Counted from the first letter of the stretch, positions 25,171-41,400 are shown. The stretch is DNA of 64,000 nucleotides from Gadus chalcogrammus (GCF_026213295.1 NC_079419.1:9932788-9996787); one strand, 5' to 3'. The notes: a model not told the origin generated them from the letters alone. Made by a program: numbers and translations.

Positions 25171-25212
25171 ATTGCTAATTCAGATCATGTTTGAATGATC
25201 TGAATTAGCAAT
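25171..25212. other. Perfect 18-bp hairpin with a 6-base loop
   Basis: Arms attgctaattcagatcat (25171-25188) and atgatctgaattagcaat (25195-25212) are exactly complementary around the loop gtttga. Pairing does not extend beyond the 18 bp. It lies in intergenic DNA between the SNTX-like gene and marchf11. Confidence 0.85.
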
Positions 25213-25357
25213 ATGTCAACTGATTCTCATGTATGGGAATTTAAGCAAAGATGATTGTAGCATTCATGCTTCTTAGTGCTTGGCACTTGGTTCTATGAAC
25301 ATACTGTACTTACTGTACCGACGGCGATATATTGTTGTTTATTTTTCTTCTGACAAA

Positions 25358-25406
25358 TGTACTTATTGTAAGTCGCTTTGGATAAAAGCGTCTGCTAAAT
25401 GCCCTA
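25358..25406 (+). mobile_element. SINE 3' tail
   Basis: The sequence gtaagtcgctttggataaaa and gcgtctgctaaatg is the widespread teleost SINE/LINE tail. A related tail lies at 52780-52865 with a shared upstream segment (gatatattgttgt). Confidence 0.8.
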
Positions 25407-25739
25407 CGTTAATGTCTTACAATAAGGTTCTCCAGTCATTTGTAAGCTCAGGACATTTGTACGAGGTGAAGAACCAGGAATCTTCCTCTCTGAATATAAA
25501 CTTCCTTTATACATTACATTCATGTTACATTCAATAGCCATTGATAGATGGCCCACCGACAAAGTCACATTCACGTCGTATCTCTGCTACTCGCGCCGCC
25601 ATTTTAACGCCTGTCATCAGCCTCGTGCTAAGGCACCGGAATGAACCAGTTCTTCCTGGGTCGGGAAGGAAAAATAAAACAGGTTTTCGGAAGCTCAACA
25701 GAGAATTTCACACTGGTACAAACAACCGACCCTTTGATT

Positions 25740-26023
25740 TTAAAGGTCCCATGACATGCCACCAGGTGTGAGTGTCATTAGCCGTTACAAGACGTTTTGA
25801 AAATCGGTCTCTTATGACATCACAAGTAGGCGTGTCCACCTAGATGTGCGCTGGATAGATCAGTCTACCAGCCTACCCAGTGGACTGTAGCAAACGTTGC
25901 TCATCTATCCGTCACACATCTAGGTGGACACGCCCACTTGCGATGTCATAAGAGTCAGATCTTCAAAACGGCTTGTAACAGCTAATCACACTCACACCTG
26001 GTGGCATGTCATGGGACCTTTAA
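25740..26023. mobile_element. Full-length TTAA foldback MITE
   Basis: TTAAAGGTCCCATGACATGC at the left end is exactly complementary to the right end ending CATGGGACCTTTAA. TTAA borders both sides. The arms are near-complementary for most of the 284 bp (ccaccaggtgtgag / ctcacacctggtgg, gcgtgtccacctagatgt / acatctaggtggacacgc). This is the reference copy for fragments at 1694, 8543, 26805 and 38690. Confidence 0.92.
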
Positions 26024-26418
26024 GTTGTGTGGAACCGGTCTGACCCGGCCTAGCGGACCCGCCTCATGGCTCCACCTAGTCTGTTAACAGTTCGAAGATG
26101 TCTTCAAACAACAGCAAGAGGCTACAAATCCAAGGGGTGGAAGAAGAACCAGGACTGCCATAAAGAATGTTACATTCAATTAGATATTAAACAATAACCG
26201 ACAGCAGCACAGCGGTGGTTTGTGGTCCATTCCCCGGATCAGAAACAAGCTTCCAGAGATCTGAGCTGACTCCGGATCAGAGACCAGCATCCAGACCCAG
26301 AGATCTGACCTGACTCCGGATCAGAGACCGCCGTCCAGACCCAGAAATCGGACAATATTCAACAGGACTCTGGGTCCGGACCACCCCCCTCTCCCTCGCC
26401 ATTGTCCTCTCCGTGACA
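26024..26418. other. Region 3' of marchf11
   Basis: Contains a duplicated segment near 26236-26340 (ccggatcagagaccagcatc / ccggatcagagaccgccgtc, repeats of about 50 bp). It is probably 3' UTR or flank of marchf11. No AATAAA was noted on the minus strand close to the stop. Confidence 0.45.
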
Positions 26419-29400
26419 TCACACCGACGTGACCCGCACCACCACCTCCCCGGACCCCCGGGCCCCCCCCCCGCCGGGCCCCGCTCCGCATGGGCAGAGG
26501 TAGGGCCAGCAGGGGCAGCTCCAGGGGCTGTTGGGGGCCAGCTCGGAGGTCTGCAGGGGCCTCTCCCCCAGGGGGCCCAGGGGCAGCCAGAGAGTCCGGG
26601 GGACGAGGGGGGCGGCGGGGCCCCCCGCGCTGCTCTCCTCCAGGTCCGCCGCCTTGTCGTAGCTGTGGACGTCCCAGTGCAGGTTGACCGCCCGCCAGCG
26701 CAGGAAGACACCGTGCACGGCCGCGCCCTCGTGCACGATGAGGCCTGGGGGGAGGTGGGAGAGAGGCGGGGTCAGACCGGCCGGGACCAGCAGCGCCGGT
26801 CCCACCAGGTGGGAGTGTGATTGGCCGTTACAAGCCGTTTGAAAACCTGCCTTTTCCTGTGTTTTAGTGACATCACAAGTGGGTGTGTCCACCTAGATGT
26901 TCGCTGGATAGAACAGTCTACCAGCCTACCCAGTGGACTGTAGCAAAGGTTGCTTATCTATCCGTCATACATCTAGGTGGACACGTCCACTTGTGATGTC
27001 ACTAAGGCACAGGGAAGGGAGGATTTTAACCCTAGGGGTACTTTGGAGTACTGCAGGGGGTACTCTGAAAATGTCTTAAAATTAATAAATTAAAATGTTT
27101 AACCCAACAGTTGCATAAAGCACAGGCCCAAGTTTCGCACAAATTTTTTAATAAACTTTTAATGTTCATGTTTACACTGAAAACTAGAACAAGGGGGTAA
27201 ACTAGTAAATCAAGTTTGAGAACCACTGCTCTAGATGACATGTGACACTCAAACAAGGGTTCCACTAGGGGGCGCTCACCGACACAGACCAGGTCCATGA
27301 AGCCGTACATGCCATAGCAGATCTGGAAGAGCACGTCGCGACGCTGCCAGAGGGCCTGGGGGCTGAGTGCCGACCACAGCAGCCAGGTGATGGAGGCCAT
27401 GAGGAACAGCGAGCCCAGGAACACAGCCACCATCTGGACCTTCTCCACCAGCGTGATGCTGATGCTCTGCCACTGAGGGCAGGAGAGAGGCCATTAGCAT
27501 TGATGGACTCTTTTTCTTCTTTTGGGTTTTTATTGGTGGTTGGCACAGAGCTTTTTGGTTTATTGCCGCTAATTCTGAACTGGACTATGAATCAGCGACT
27601 GTTCTAATTTTCTTCTTCTTTTTTTACGATTTTGCCAGACTCCACCCATCGACATTATTTGAGTCGGAGAAGCATGGCCTGATGCTCTGTAATCAATACA
27701 TTGGCAAGAAGTTTCAAATCAATACTTGATGTAGAAACAAGAAAACAACAAATCAGCAGGCACAATCTTAATCAATACTCATATATAATACAGTTGACCA
27801 ATAAATGTAGGATTTATTGTTGTTTTTGTTGTAAATATGTTTTATATCTGATGCTCTTGAGTTGAGGTATAGATTTCTCGTCTCTCTCCCCTACTGTCCC
27901 TACTGGAGTCTATTACTTGGCCTGGTCTGAAGCCGCAAGCTCCGGGGAGTGGAGGTTGTAAAAACAATATCTCGTTAATGCGTCATTAACAGCGGGAGGC
28001 GAGGGAAGCCTGGTGCTGTAAACCTCAGGGTTCCCTTGGCCCTAAAACTCCAGTGCATCGCGGTTAGAAGTGTCAATAGCCGTTAGCATTGCATGTAGTA
28101 GTTCAGTTAGTGGTTAGCACTGTTATTATTAATGTGCTTAGTCGTTAGCAATGTTGCTAACAGTTAGCAGTGTGCTTAGCAGTTAGCAGTGTTGTAAGTG
28201 GCTGGCACTGGGGTTAGCAGGGTTCTAGGTGGTTAGCAGTATGTTTAGCGGTTAGCAGAGTTGCTAGCAGTGAGCTTTGCCGTTGGCAGTGTTGTAAGTG
28301 GTTAGCAGTAGGCTTAGCGGTTAGCAGTGTTGTAAGCAGTTAGCGGTGTGCTTAGCGGTAAGCAGTGTGCTTAGCAGTAAGCAGTGTTGTAAATAGTTAG
28401 CAGTGTGCCTAGCGGTTAGCATAATGATAAGTGGTTAGCAGTGTGCTTAGCAGTCAGCAGTGTTGTAAATGGCTAGCAGTATGCTTAGCGGTTAGCAGGG
28501 TTGTTAGCGGTTAGCAGTGTTGATAGCTGTTAGCAGTGTGCTTAGCGGTTAGCAGGGTTGTTAGCGGTTAGCAGTGTTGATAGCTGTTAGCAGTATGCTT
28601 AGCGGTCAGCAAGGTTGTTAGCGGTTAGCAGGGTTGTTAGCGGTTAGCAGTGTTGATAGCTGTTAGCAGTGTGCTTAGCGGTCAGCAAGGTTGTTAGCGG
28701 TTAGCAGGGATGTTAGCGGTTAGCAGGGTTGTTAGCGGTTAGCAGTGTTGTTATCGGTTGGCCTGTGTGGCCGGCGGCGCTGGCTAGCGGCAAGCGGTTA
28801 CCTGCCAGGGCCTCTTCATGGTGATGGCCAGGATGTTGAAGTGGTAGCAGCAGAGCTCACAGCTCCAGCAGCCGCGCTCGCTGATCCACTTCAGCAGGCA
28901 GGTCTGGTGGGTGTAGCGCACCGAGCCGTCGCAGCGGCACGGGTTCAGCAGGTCGCCCTGTGGGTCAAAGGTCAAAGGTCACGGTTCAAACCTGGTCAGG
29001 GGAGTCTGATCACACAGTCGACCCATTGTTGGTATGCCTGGGGTTAATAAAGCTATCGTTTGAATCTAAGAAGGGTTCTGAACCATTTGGTCAAGAGGTC
29101 GGAAAGGTGGCTTCTTATTTTCAAAAGACCTCTCTGTCTGGGAGACACGAGAGCAGAGCACAAATCAAAGACGGCCGTGAGTTTCCCCCTGTCTCCTAAA
29201 TACGCTCAATTCTAATTAAAACGTGATGAAAGGGGCTAGGGCCAATGACCTTGATTCAAAGCCCAATGAGTAAATTAATGAACAGAGCTCAGCACAGAGA
29301 CCCTGTGTAACGTCAGACTCTAAAGGTCAAAGAACCCTGCATTGTAAGGCCTCTCCCACCGGCTCACTCATCGGTAGACAGCCCTCTTCATCAGGGTGCA

Positions 29401-31731
29401 CCTCAGGGTACGATACCGGGACCACTTCGGATGAAAATGCCTCTGAAACGCCCCGCTATGGATCCCATTTCCTCACTCATTACAGATGTTTCTATTAACC
29501 TTGAGTGTTCAGCCCTGGTCCCAGCAGGCGGTGGGAACAGGAGGTGTCCCTGAGCAAGACGCCTCACCCTTACTGCTCCTGACGAGCTGGCTGTCCATGC
29601 ATGGTTGACACCGCCGTCGGTGTGTGAATGTATGTATGAATGGGTGAATGTTAGGTGATGTTGTTAAGCTCTTAAAGTCGCCACTGGTTAGAGGACTGCT
29701 GTATAAATGCAGTTTATCATTGCCCACTGCGGAAGGCATCGAGGTCGGAGCTGCCAATGGCGGGTCGCTGCGTCGCAGTGTATTATTAGCCTCTTAAGGT
29801 CGGTCACTGGTAGCTCGTTCTTCACGGCCGTGTGCTTACCTGGCGGCTCACAGTGAGGCCCCAGTGACGCCGGCCTGATCGATGAACAAGATGAACCATC
29901 CATCTCCCAGTCCGAAAATCAAACCAACACCCGGAGGCGGGGGGGAGGCGACCAGAGTCGAGGGTGGTGGTGTGGTGCGGTGAGAGCACTCCAGATCTGT
30001 CGGCATTCAATTTGAGCTTCAAAAGGGATGCGGGAATCTGGTGATGGAGTCTGAGTGAACCGGCGCTTTCAGCTTCCGTTATCGGAGGCGAGTGAAACGG
30101 GATACATGATCCAAAAGCGGGAGGGAGGTTGGGACAGGTTTAACCTCCATTGATAAAAATACATTGCATTACGTTGTTCAAACTCTCCATCACGTTGACC
30201 CAGCCCCCCTTGGTCCTTTGGAGTCCCCCACAATGCATTGCGGCCGGTAGTGGGCCATGTCCCTGCGTTGAAATCCAATATGGTTGCACAGGGCCGGAGG
30301 TGGAGGATTGGATTAGAGCTAATAGACTGAGGGCCACATGGGGAGGCAGGATATTCACTTAGACCGCGTGCCTCGGCCTCACCGGTACACAGACACACAC
30401 TGCTGCTGCTGCCTGGGGCTCAGATTACAGACTGACTCCTACTGGACCAGGACTACTGGACAGACGGACAGACGGACAGACCAGGACTACTGGACAGACT
30501 GACAGACCGGGACTACTGGACAGACTGACGGACCGGGACTACTGGACAGACTGACAGACCGGGACTACTGGACAGACTGACGGACCGGGACTACTGGACA
30601 GACTGACAGAAGGATAGAAAGGCAGGCGGACAGATCGACTGACTGAATCTCTCCGTCTGACTGATGGAGAGATTGACTGACGAGGAGGCTGCCAGTTTGA
30701 CAGACTGACTGATTAACAAACAGGTTGACAGGTTGACTGAATAATTAACAGAGACAGGTTAACTGACTAATTAACAGAGACAGGTTAACTGACTGGCAGG
30801 CTGATTAACAGAGGGACAGGTTGACTGATTTACTGACTGATTCACAGAGAGACAGGTTGACTGACTGGCAGGCTGACTAACAGAGACACAGGTCGACTGA
30901 CTTAGTGACTGGTTAACAGGGAGACAGGTTGACTGACTGGCAGGCTGATTAACAGAGCGACAGGTTGACTGACTTGCTGACTGATTAACAGACAGGTTGA
31001 CTGACTGGTAGGCTGAATAACAGAGAGACAGGTTGACCGACTGACTCAACAGTTGAGCCGGTGTAAACATCCTTCTAGTCGGATAGATGAGCTAACCTAT
31101 GACGTCTGCCTCGTCCATTAGAGACAAACCTTTAAAAGCCTTCTCTGTAAAGTGCCCAATCAGGGATTCAGTTCAACCAGCCCTCTCAACCAAGTCACTG
31201 ACTGCATCGTGGTGAATCACCCTATGAGGCAATCGTTGGCATGTTTGTATTCCTGAACAACTGTTGTTCAAGTCGGACCAAACTGATAACAAATACTGTT
31301 GCATGTTCAACAAGGACCTATATCTGCATCGATACCGCGCTAATCCAATCTGATCTCAATTACATTTAGCAGACGTTTTTATCCAAAGCTGACCCACAAT
31401 TGTTCATACACACATTCACACATTGGCGGCGAAGTACACCACACAGGGCGACAGCCAGCTCGTCAGGAGCCGTCAGGGTGAGAGGTTACGCTCAGGGACA
31501 CCTCGGCGGAGCCGGGGATCAAACTAGCAACCTTCCAGTTTCCAGGCAACCCCCATTTAGTCCTAAATCCCACCAGATCTTCTGTACTGCTAGTTTCAAG
31601 GTGTCATTATTTGCTGGTTAACTGTTGGTCATTAATGTTTTTAAAGTGCTAATTGACAGTTGTTAATTGATTGGTTGAAAGTGGTTCCAACTTGTTTCTG
31701 TTCTGTGCTGCAGTTGCTCGCTATCAAAGTT

Positions 31732-31782
<51 letters not shown>

Positions 31783-32439
31783 GTAGACTTTATATCACTG
31801 CATTCAAGCATCGTTCCAACTGGTTACTGCGATCGAGCTAATGCTATGAACTAGCTTGTGACGGTAGCTGTCCGTGGTGCTGTACTTCATCTGAATCCGG
31901 CCAATCCGACGCTCCGCGATCACACTCTAACTAGGCAGCCCCTAAATCGGTCTGAGTACTAATGGTAGTCCACCTGCTGGTGTAGACCAGTCTGAGTGTT
32001 TAGACCACCTGATGGGTGTAGACCAGTCTGAGTGTGTATACCACCTGCTGAGTCTAGACCACCTACTGGGTCAGGTGTAGACCAGTCTGAGTGTGTGGCC
32101 CACCTGTTCGGCGCCCTGGAAGCAGATCCGGCAGCTTGGCGTAGGGATACAGGACTCGCTGCTGCTGCTGGAGTGCAGGGCGGCAGGGGACTTGTCCCCG
32201 CAAAGACGACCCCCCATCGCGCCCTCCTCCTCCTCTTCCCGATCCTCGTCCTCCCCGTCGCTCTCCGGTTCCCCCGCCGGTTCATTCCCACCAGACCCTT
32301 CGCGCGGTTCGTCCACGTCGCGTGGGCGTCCTCGCGGGTATTCCCCCGTGGCGCCAGTTGTCGTCGTGCAGCCCTCCCGCGGCTCCTCTCCCCCTGTGGC
32401 AGGGCCCGTCTCTCCCGCCTCTCCCTCCTCGGCGCTCAT
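26419..32439 (-). CDS. marchf11: Membrane-associated RING-CH E3 ubiquitin ligase 11
   Basis: Four exons on the minus strand: 32439-32104, 28957-28802, 27472-27280 and 26744-26419, giving 336 residues with consistent phases. The RING-CH finger has C103, C106, C119, C121, H129, C132, C145 and C148 ([10 protein letters not shown], then [18 protein letters not shown]). Two membrane segments lie at ~176-198 and ~208-232. The tail ends [10 protein letters not shown], matching the PDZ-binding end of vertebrate MARCHF11. The family ubiquitinates membrane proteins during Golgi-endosome sorting. The N terminus is acidic and variable. I chose the ATG at 32439 (A at -3) over 32475, which is in frame but in poorer context. 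Intron 1 exceeds 3 kb and holds SINEs and minisatellites. The gene lies 3' of znf622 and retreg1 on the same strand, as in human 5p15 from memory. Confidence 0.95.
26805..27010. mobile_element. Foldback MITE copy in marchf11 intron 3
   Basis: Shares caccaggtgggagtgtgatt, the central cctacccagtggactgtagc and the arm acatctaggtggacac with the element at 25740-26023. The terminal TTAA ends are missing. Confidence 0.8.
27015..27236. mobile_element. hAT-like repeat fragment
   Basis: The right end agtttgagaaccactg is the complement of the common hAT terminus CAGTGGTTCTCAAACT. Part of the interior is shared with 13575-13630. It lies in marchf11 intron 3, just beside exon 3. Confidence 0.6.
27540..28800. 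repeat. marchf11 intron 2, with a GTTAGCAGT-type minisatellite
   Basis: From about 28075 to 28790 the sequence is a long irregular array built on GTTAGCAGTGT, GCTTAGCG and GTTGTTAGCG motifs. It abuts exon 2, whose donor is at 28801. Bases 27540-28070 show nothing recognisable apart from AT-rich DNA. Confidence 0.85.
29525..29760 (+). mobile_element. tRNA-derived SINE body and tail (5' truncated)
   Basis: Contains cctgagcaagacgcctcacc, ctgacgagctggctgtccat and a tail ending tgtataaatgcagtttatca, shared with the copies at 3.3, 31.4 and 47.6 kb. It lies in marchf11 intron 1. Confidence 0.8.
30436..31050. repeat. Two adjacent minisatellites in marchf11 intron 1
   Basis: A 26-bp unit (gactactggacagactgaca) repeats about six times to 30612. 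An irregular array of acaggttgactgactggcag units then runs from about 30700 to 31050. A minus-strand Ser/Gln/Val-rich frame there is an artefact. Confidence 0.9.
31360..31560 (-). mobile_element. tRNA-derived SINE, minus orientation
   Basis: Begins with the complement of the tail (catttagcagacgtttttat), then cgacagccagctcgtcagga, and ends in a B-box complement (ggggatcaaactagcaacct). The same family lies at 3.3 and 47.6 kb. A CA repeat at 31735-31780 follows. Confidence 0.8.
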
Positions 32440-35090
32440 CGTGAGATTCAGAGCCGACACGCAATCGCATGCCATAGATGCTCACGCGAAGCTGTTCCCC
32501 CACCGAAGCGACGGAGCCGCGAGCCTCACCGCCCCCCGGTAGACGTGTCGTGTCCCCCCCTACCCCCCGCTACGCCCCGTGACGTGGTGAAGGTATGGCA
32601 CTCTGACAAAGTTGAGGACGGACGGCCAGCTCTGCGCACGTGACACCGGTCGTCGCTCCTGGTCGGTAACAGCTGCCCCGGAGATCATGTCCGGTCGGCC
32701 GCCGTGCATCGCCCTGGATACGGTGGATCTCCGAGCGCCTCGGGAGCCGTCGGGGATCACCACATAGTCGCCCTCCTTTACTCACCTATGTCTCGTTTCC
32801 AAGGTAACCGGCGGTTGGATAAAGGTGATAACTGGCCAGACACACGCGCCCCATCCGCACAGATGAACGAGCGTCCTCTCTCCCGCGAGACGGAACCGAA
32901 CTGGGAGCGCGTGAAAGAGGATAAGCTGTGTCACGTGCACGGCGGTGTACACCCTGGAGCGGCGCAAGGGAGGGAAGAGTGCGTACATGCGGGCTTGCGC
33001 GTGAGAAGATGTATGTGGTGTGATGTAGCTAGCGACCTACCCCCCACCCCCCCCCATCCAACAGCATCCTGCCGCTCGTGCTGCTGCCTTATAGATGATG
33101 TCATCGTGCAGGTCGACGGGTTTACCTCCGGGGGTCCCCGCCCCCCTCCTCACAGGTGGTTGAACAGGTCGCCATTCCGTTGCGTTGTAATGATACGTTG
33201 ACGCCTCTCCCAACCGTTAACCGTTATTAAATGACGTTTGTATTGGACCAGGTAACCGTTATTAAATGACAGCTACCAGTGTCCACCAGTAGAAGACTGT
33301 GGTTGTACTGGGATGCTCCCCACATCCACCAGTAAGTGTCTTGTATATCCCAGTAGTAGATATGCGGTGTGTAGGCCAGCAATAGTCTTACGCAGCCAAA
33401 GAAACGACCCTCCCTCAGCCAATCAGGGCCCAGAGCCTCCGGCTAATTGAAGGCCCCCAGGGCTCAACGGAGATCAGGAGGGAGTAAGAGGAGAGAAGAA
33501 GAGGAGGAGAGAAGAGGAGGAGGGAGGAAGAGGAGAAAGAGGAGTGAGAATAGGAGGACGAAGGCCTGGCGGTTCTTCATGAAGAGTATGTGGTAGTGTT
33601 GATGAAGAAGGTTCATCAGGAGAAGGAAGATTATTGTTGATGTCCCTTAGGGAGTCCAACTGTTGCTAGGGTCTGCTCACCATAGTGTTATACTGGTTAT
33701 CCTGGGAGCTGGCCAGTACAGCCACAGTCTTCTAATGGTGGGCCCTGGGAGCTAAACACAGCCTTCTTCTGGTTATCCTGGGAGCTGGCCAGTATAGCCA
33801 CAGTGTTCTACTGGGAGCTGCCCAGCACAACCGCAGCCTTCTAACGGTGGAGACAGGATGTAGCGGACAGGAAGTGGCGTGGTTACGGAGGTCAGCGGTA
33901 CCTGCGTTGTCATGACGTCATCAGGTGATGACATCGATCAGAGGAGGACGGCTGATCACACACACACACACACACAGTCCTGGGGGCCCTTAAACAGTAG
34001 AACATTACTCATCAGGACATTAGCGCGGCGGTCTTCAACGGCGGTCTCGTGCCCACAAGAACCCCCCCCCCTCCAAGATCCGCTCTGCTAATGTTCCTGA
34101 GCTCTCTCGCTCACATCCTGGGCTATTAGTCTGGGCGCTGCCTGTATGTCTACAGGGCTCCCTGCTGGTTGGGGGGGGGCGTACCCCCCCCACGCCACAA
34201 ACACGCCCCCCCCCGCCCAACCAAACCGACAGGAAGTGGTCGTTGGCCTGCCAAGCTCTGAGTGGGAGGAACCGCAGAAGAGGTGGGGGCAGGTTTGGCT
34301 CATTAAGGGTTCGTCGTGACAAAGACATCATTAGGAGGAGGAGGTGAGGAAGAGGGAGGAGGTGAGGAGTTCAGAAAGGGGGAGAATGAGAGTGAAGATG
34401 TTCGACATGAAGTAAGAGTAGTGTTGTTTGTGGTTCTGAACGGCCGCTGTGGGATGCCCCTGGATCCTCTCCCAGGAGGTGTTCAGTCCCCATGAGGTCG
34501 GGACCCCATGATGTGTTTGGGTCTTGACCCACTGATGCCTTGCTCAATGGCCACCAGTTTGTACGCTGGAGCACCTCATTACAAAGAAACAAAAAAATCG
34601 AGACTCAAGAGAACTTTATTTTCCTAATAAAGGAATCACAAATAATATAGCAACTACATTAGTTTATTATTCATTCTCCCCCCCAAAAATATGAAGATTT
34701 AGGTGAAACATTTACACAAAATACAACTTCCTGATCTCCAATGCATTGTTCTTCTCCACAAACGCAAGGAATCAACATCCTAGGAACCGTGTGTTGTGTT
34801 GGTATCTAGTCCACTGTGGTTTTGAGACCTTGGGTTTTGTGAAGGTATCTAGTCCACCCTGGTTGTGGGGACGTGTGTTGTGTGTTGTGTCCAATGCGTT
34901 AAGTGGGACCGTGTGTGTGATCGTATCGACTTTTGTTACAAGGTCCTTGTTAACTGGTGTGGCAGTGACCTGGTCTGTCTTGGTTATGGCGACCGTGTCG
35001 TCTGGACCATACGGGTCAGTACAGGGTCAGTACAAAGAGAAACCACGGTCCACGTGTCGCTGTGCTCCGGTCCCGATCCCGGGTCAGGGC
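32440..35090. other. marchf11 upstream region and znf622 3' flank
   Basis: GC- and CpG-rich DNA from 32440 to about 33200 is the probable marchf11 promoter/5' UTR. A degenerate repeat of about 60 bp (gttatcctgggagctggcca) occurs at about 33690-33850. A short CA run is at 33957-33976 and a G/C-run hairpin-like stretch at about 34165-34215. The plus-strand frames here lie opposite the marchf11 exon or in repeats; no extra gene was recognised. Confidence 0.55.
34615..34620 (-). terminator. znf622 poly-A signal
   Basis: AATAAA on the minus strand about 470 bases after the znf622 stop, a plausible distance for the 3' end. Confidence 0.55.
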
Positions 35091-38472
<3,382 letters not shown>

Positions 38473-41400
38473 GGCCGCCTGCGGGGCGAGAGAGGGCGCT
38501 TAACCGGAGACCAGGCTTAACGAGAGACCGTGCTTAACGAGTGACCGCGCTTAATAAGACCGCTTAACGAGGGACCGACCCTAGCGAGGGACTACGCTAA
38601 GCGTAGGAAGCGCTGAAGACAATTGGTCGGCTAAAAGGGAGGAGTTATAATGTATCAACAGGTATGATGTTGATAACTCCTTTTAAAAGCACTCGCGGGA
38701 TAGTCCACCTTAGATGTACACTAGTGAGGTCATAGGTCAACCTACCAGCCTAGCCAGTGGAGTGTACCAACTAATGGACCGGTAGGCGGATCGATCCATC
38801 ATACACCTGGTTGGATGTTTGATGTACAGACACACCCACGTGTCATGTCACAATAGGGTCGATTTAAATGGTTGATCAACATCACACACCTGGTGGGGAC
38901 GTAGGCAACAGGGATAATTTGATCTGAAGATCGTAATCTGAAGTAGGTCTATCAAGTAGGATACGGCCTGGGGCACCAGTGTCAAACTTTAGTTTTAATA
39001 TTTACAAAACGGATTAACAAAGTAGCAATGCAGCCACATTGGACATCCATGTGGTTCAGGGCCGTGTTTTCAGAGTAGCGCCAGAGGAAGGTGAGGAACC
39101 TCACTGGTACCAATGGGATCAACAGTGACGCATCTCCGTTAAAAACAATCATGACAACAAGCTGCATGGCTGGTTGAATAATGTTTTTTGTTAAGGATTG
39201 CTTCGAAATACATGCTAATACACACTTGACTAAATCAAGATATAAACAAAACTGATGTAAAGACCAATTCCATAGATAGCTGTGTGTTTGTATCGCCAAC
39301 TATCAGCGCCTCCACGACACAGCGCGTTCCTCTGTTCTGACTCCATCCCCTAACGGTACCTAACCCCTCATGTCAGCCCGTATGAACAAACAGCACCGAT
39401 GAGGTATGACCATGTTTAATCAGACAGAAACCAGTGCCGGGTCCCAGCGTGTTGTGAAACAAGTGGGATACCAGCGTGTTGAGCCCAATGCTGGTCAAAC
39501 CCTGACGTCATCCTGTGATGACGGATCACAGGTTGACCACGGCGTGTTGTTTTACTTTATTCACTTACTTTATATCCGAGTGAGCTCCTCCGCGCCTCGT
39601 CTTTACGGTTAAAGGTTGTGTTTTCTGTCGCACACGGGGACACCCACGAGTCTGACTTCCTGGTAACCTTCGAACTGTTGTGACGCGTCGGCTACGTCAC
39701 CGCCACGGACGGACCGCCAACGCCCCCTATCGGTCAGACACCGCCCCCTGTCGATCAGACCGCTAACTACAGGTGCAGAAATATTAAAGATCCCTTATCA
39801 ACCTTTTTTATGGTTGTACGTTGGAAATAGCCCTTATTATTCTCACACTGTTTTGTATAATTTTGCTTCAATTTATCACCTGTATGATAAATATAACATT
39901 CATAGAGATATTAATGACATACATTTCAACTCACTGCCAAGCGCTAGCTGGCTACCATGCTAAAGTCTAATGGCAGGCCTTTACTTGTACATTTTCTTAG
40001 AGATTTGCATATATTCAAAGAAATATTTGTTAAATGTTCACCCCAGACTAAAAGTACAACACGTGTAATTTGATTATTTTATTGACAGTTTAGAGATCAG
40101 TTACATACATATATATAACTATGATTAGCATTTAGAATGTAGGTTTGGAACTCACAAGATATCGGACATGTGGAGTAGATATTCTGTTCACTGTAAGGCC
40201 GAACGATTAGAGGCAGATAGGATTTGTTAAAATAAACTCAAAACCTTTGTGGGATTTAACAGGTGAATGATGCATTCCTGTGTGAGCTAACCAGCCGTGT
40301 ACTTTTAAGTCATTATCGTTTCATCAGCATAGAGTGACCTTGCAAAAAAAAAGTGAGATGATCTCTATGAACGTTAAGTAAGGGATTCATTAAAAGGGTT
40401 TTAGAATACAGCGTGTCTTTTTGGTAAAAGTAACACCTTGTATTGTCCAAGGCACGGATCTACATATGTTTGGACGGCAGAAGAAGACACTGTTATAGTT
40501 TGAATAACCAAGGCGACAGAGGCGACCATTTTAACTCAATCCCCGGCTCAATGTTTTCTTCTTGTCCTCAACAAGGAGGCTGTGGCCAAAAAATCTCCCA
40601 ATGACACCGCAAACTATGGTCTGGTCGACCATGATGTTTGATCATGGTGATGGACGGGTCACTGATGCAAATGATAATAAACCAGGTAATGCATGGTCCT
40701 TCCCATGTAGCTCTCTCGCAACAACACCAAACCAAAATGTAAGTGTAATGTAAGTTTATGGCTGAATGAGAATCACATGCATAATATGAGGAGACCTCGC
40801 TGCATGTCATATCGAAAACCAAGGCTCTCAACTAAAAAAAAAAGCATACAAAAATAAAAAACACAAAAATATAAAATAACCGTTGTCTAACATCTTTCAT
40901 TATTTCTCGTGCCTCACACCAGCCTACATCGGTTATGAGTTTGTTTCATGAGGCTGGTTACTTGAGAACCACAGGTGATGGTCAAACTGTATTTCAGGTG
41001 CAATATGGCTGTGGAATTCTGGGGGATGTAGTCGATTAGCATGTTGGACGCATAAGGTGTCAACTCTCACACCTTGGATCAGCAGCGATGTTATTGGACA
41101 GAACCCTAGCTCCTCAACACAAAGCCAATGAATGATGACACATCACGTGGATGTACATCTGTACCGCTAGAATTACAAACAACCCGTAGTACCGCCTTTA
41201 AGATGACTGTAACACTGAAAAACGTTTTATTTGTAGTCCAAACTTCCATCAAGCTACAATCAATGGTAGTCAATTACAACGACTTAAAGAGGCATTGAAA
41301 ATGTTAACAGCAACATCGATTCACCACCAAAACTCTCATCACCTAAAACAGCCGATTAATAAATCGATGTCCAGTCGATCTATCAAAGTGACCCTGACAT

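Noticed and set aside
30771..31070. Minus-strand Ser/Gln/Val-rich open frame
   Set aside because: Produced by the acaggttgactgactggcag minisatellite in marchf11 intron 1; no protein family recognised.
32032..32643. Plus-strand open frames of 150-200 codons
   Set aside because: They lie opposite marchf11 exon 1 and reflect its GC-rich coding bias. The minus-strand exon is the real one.
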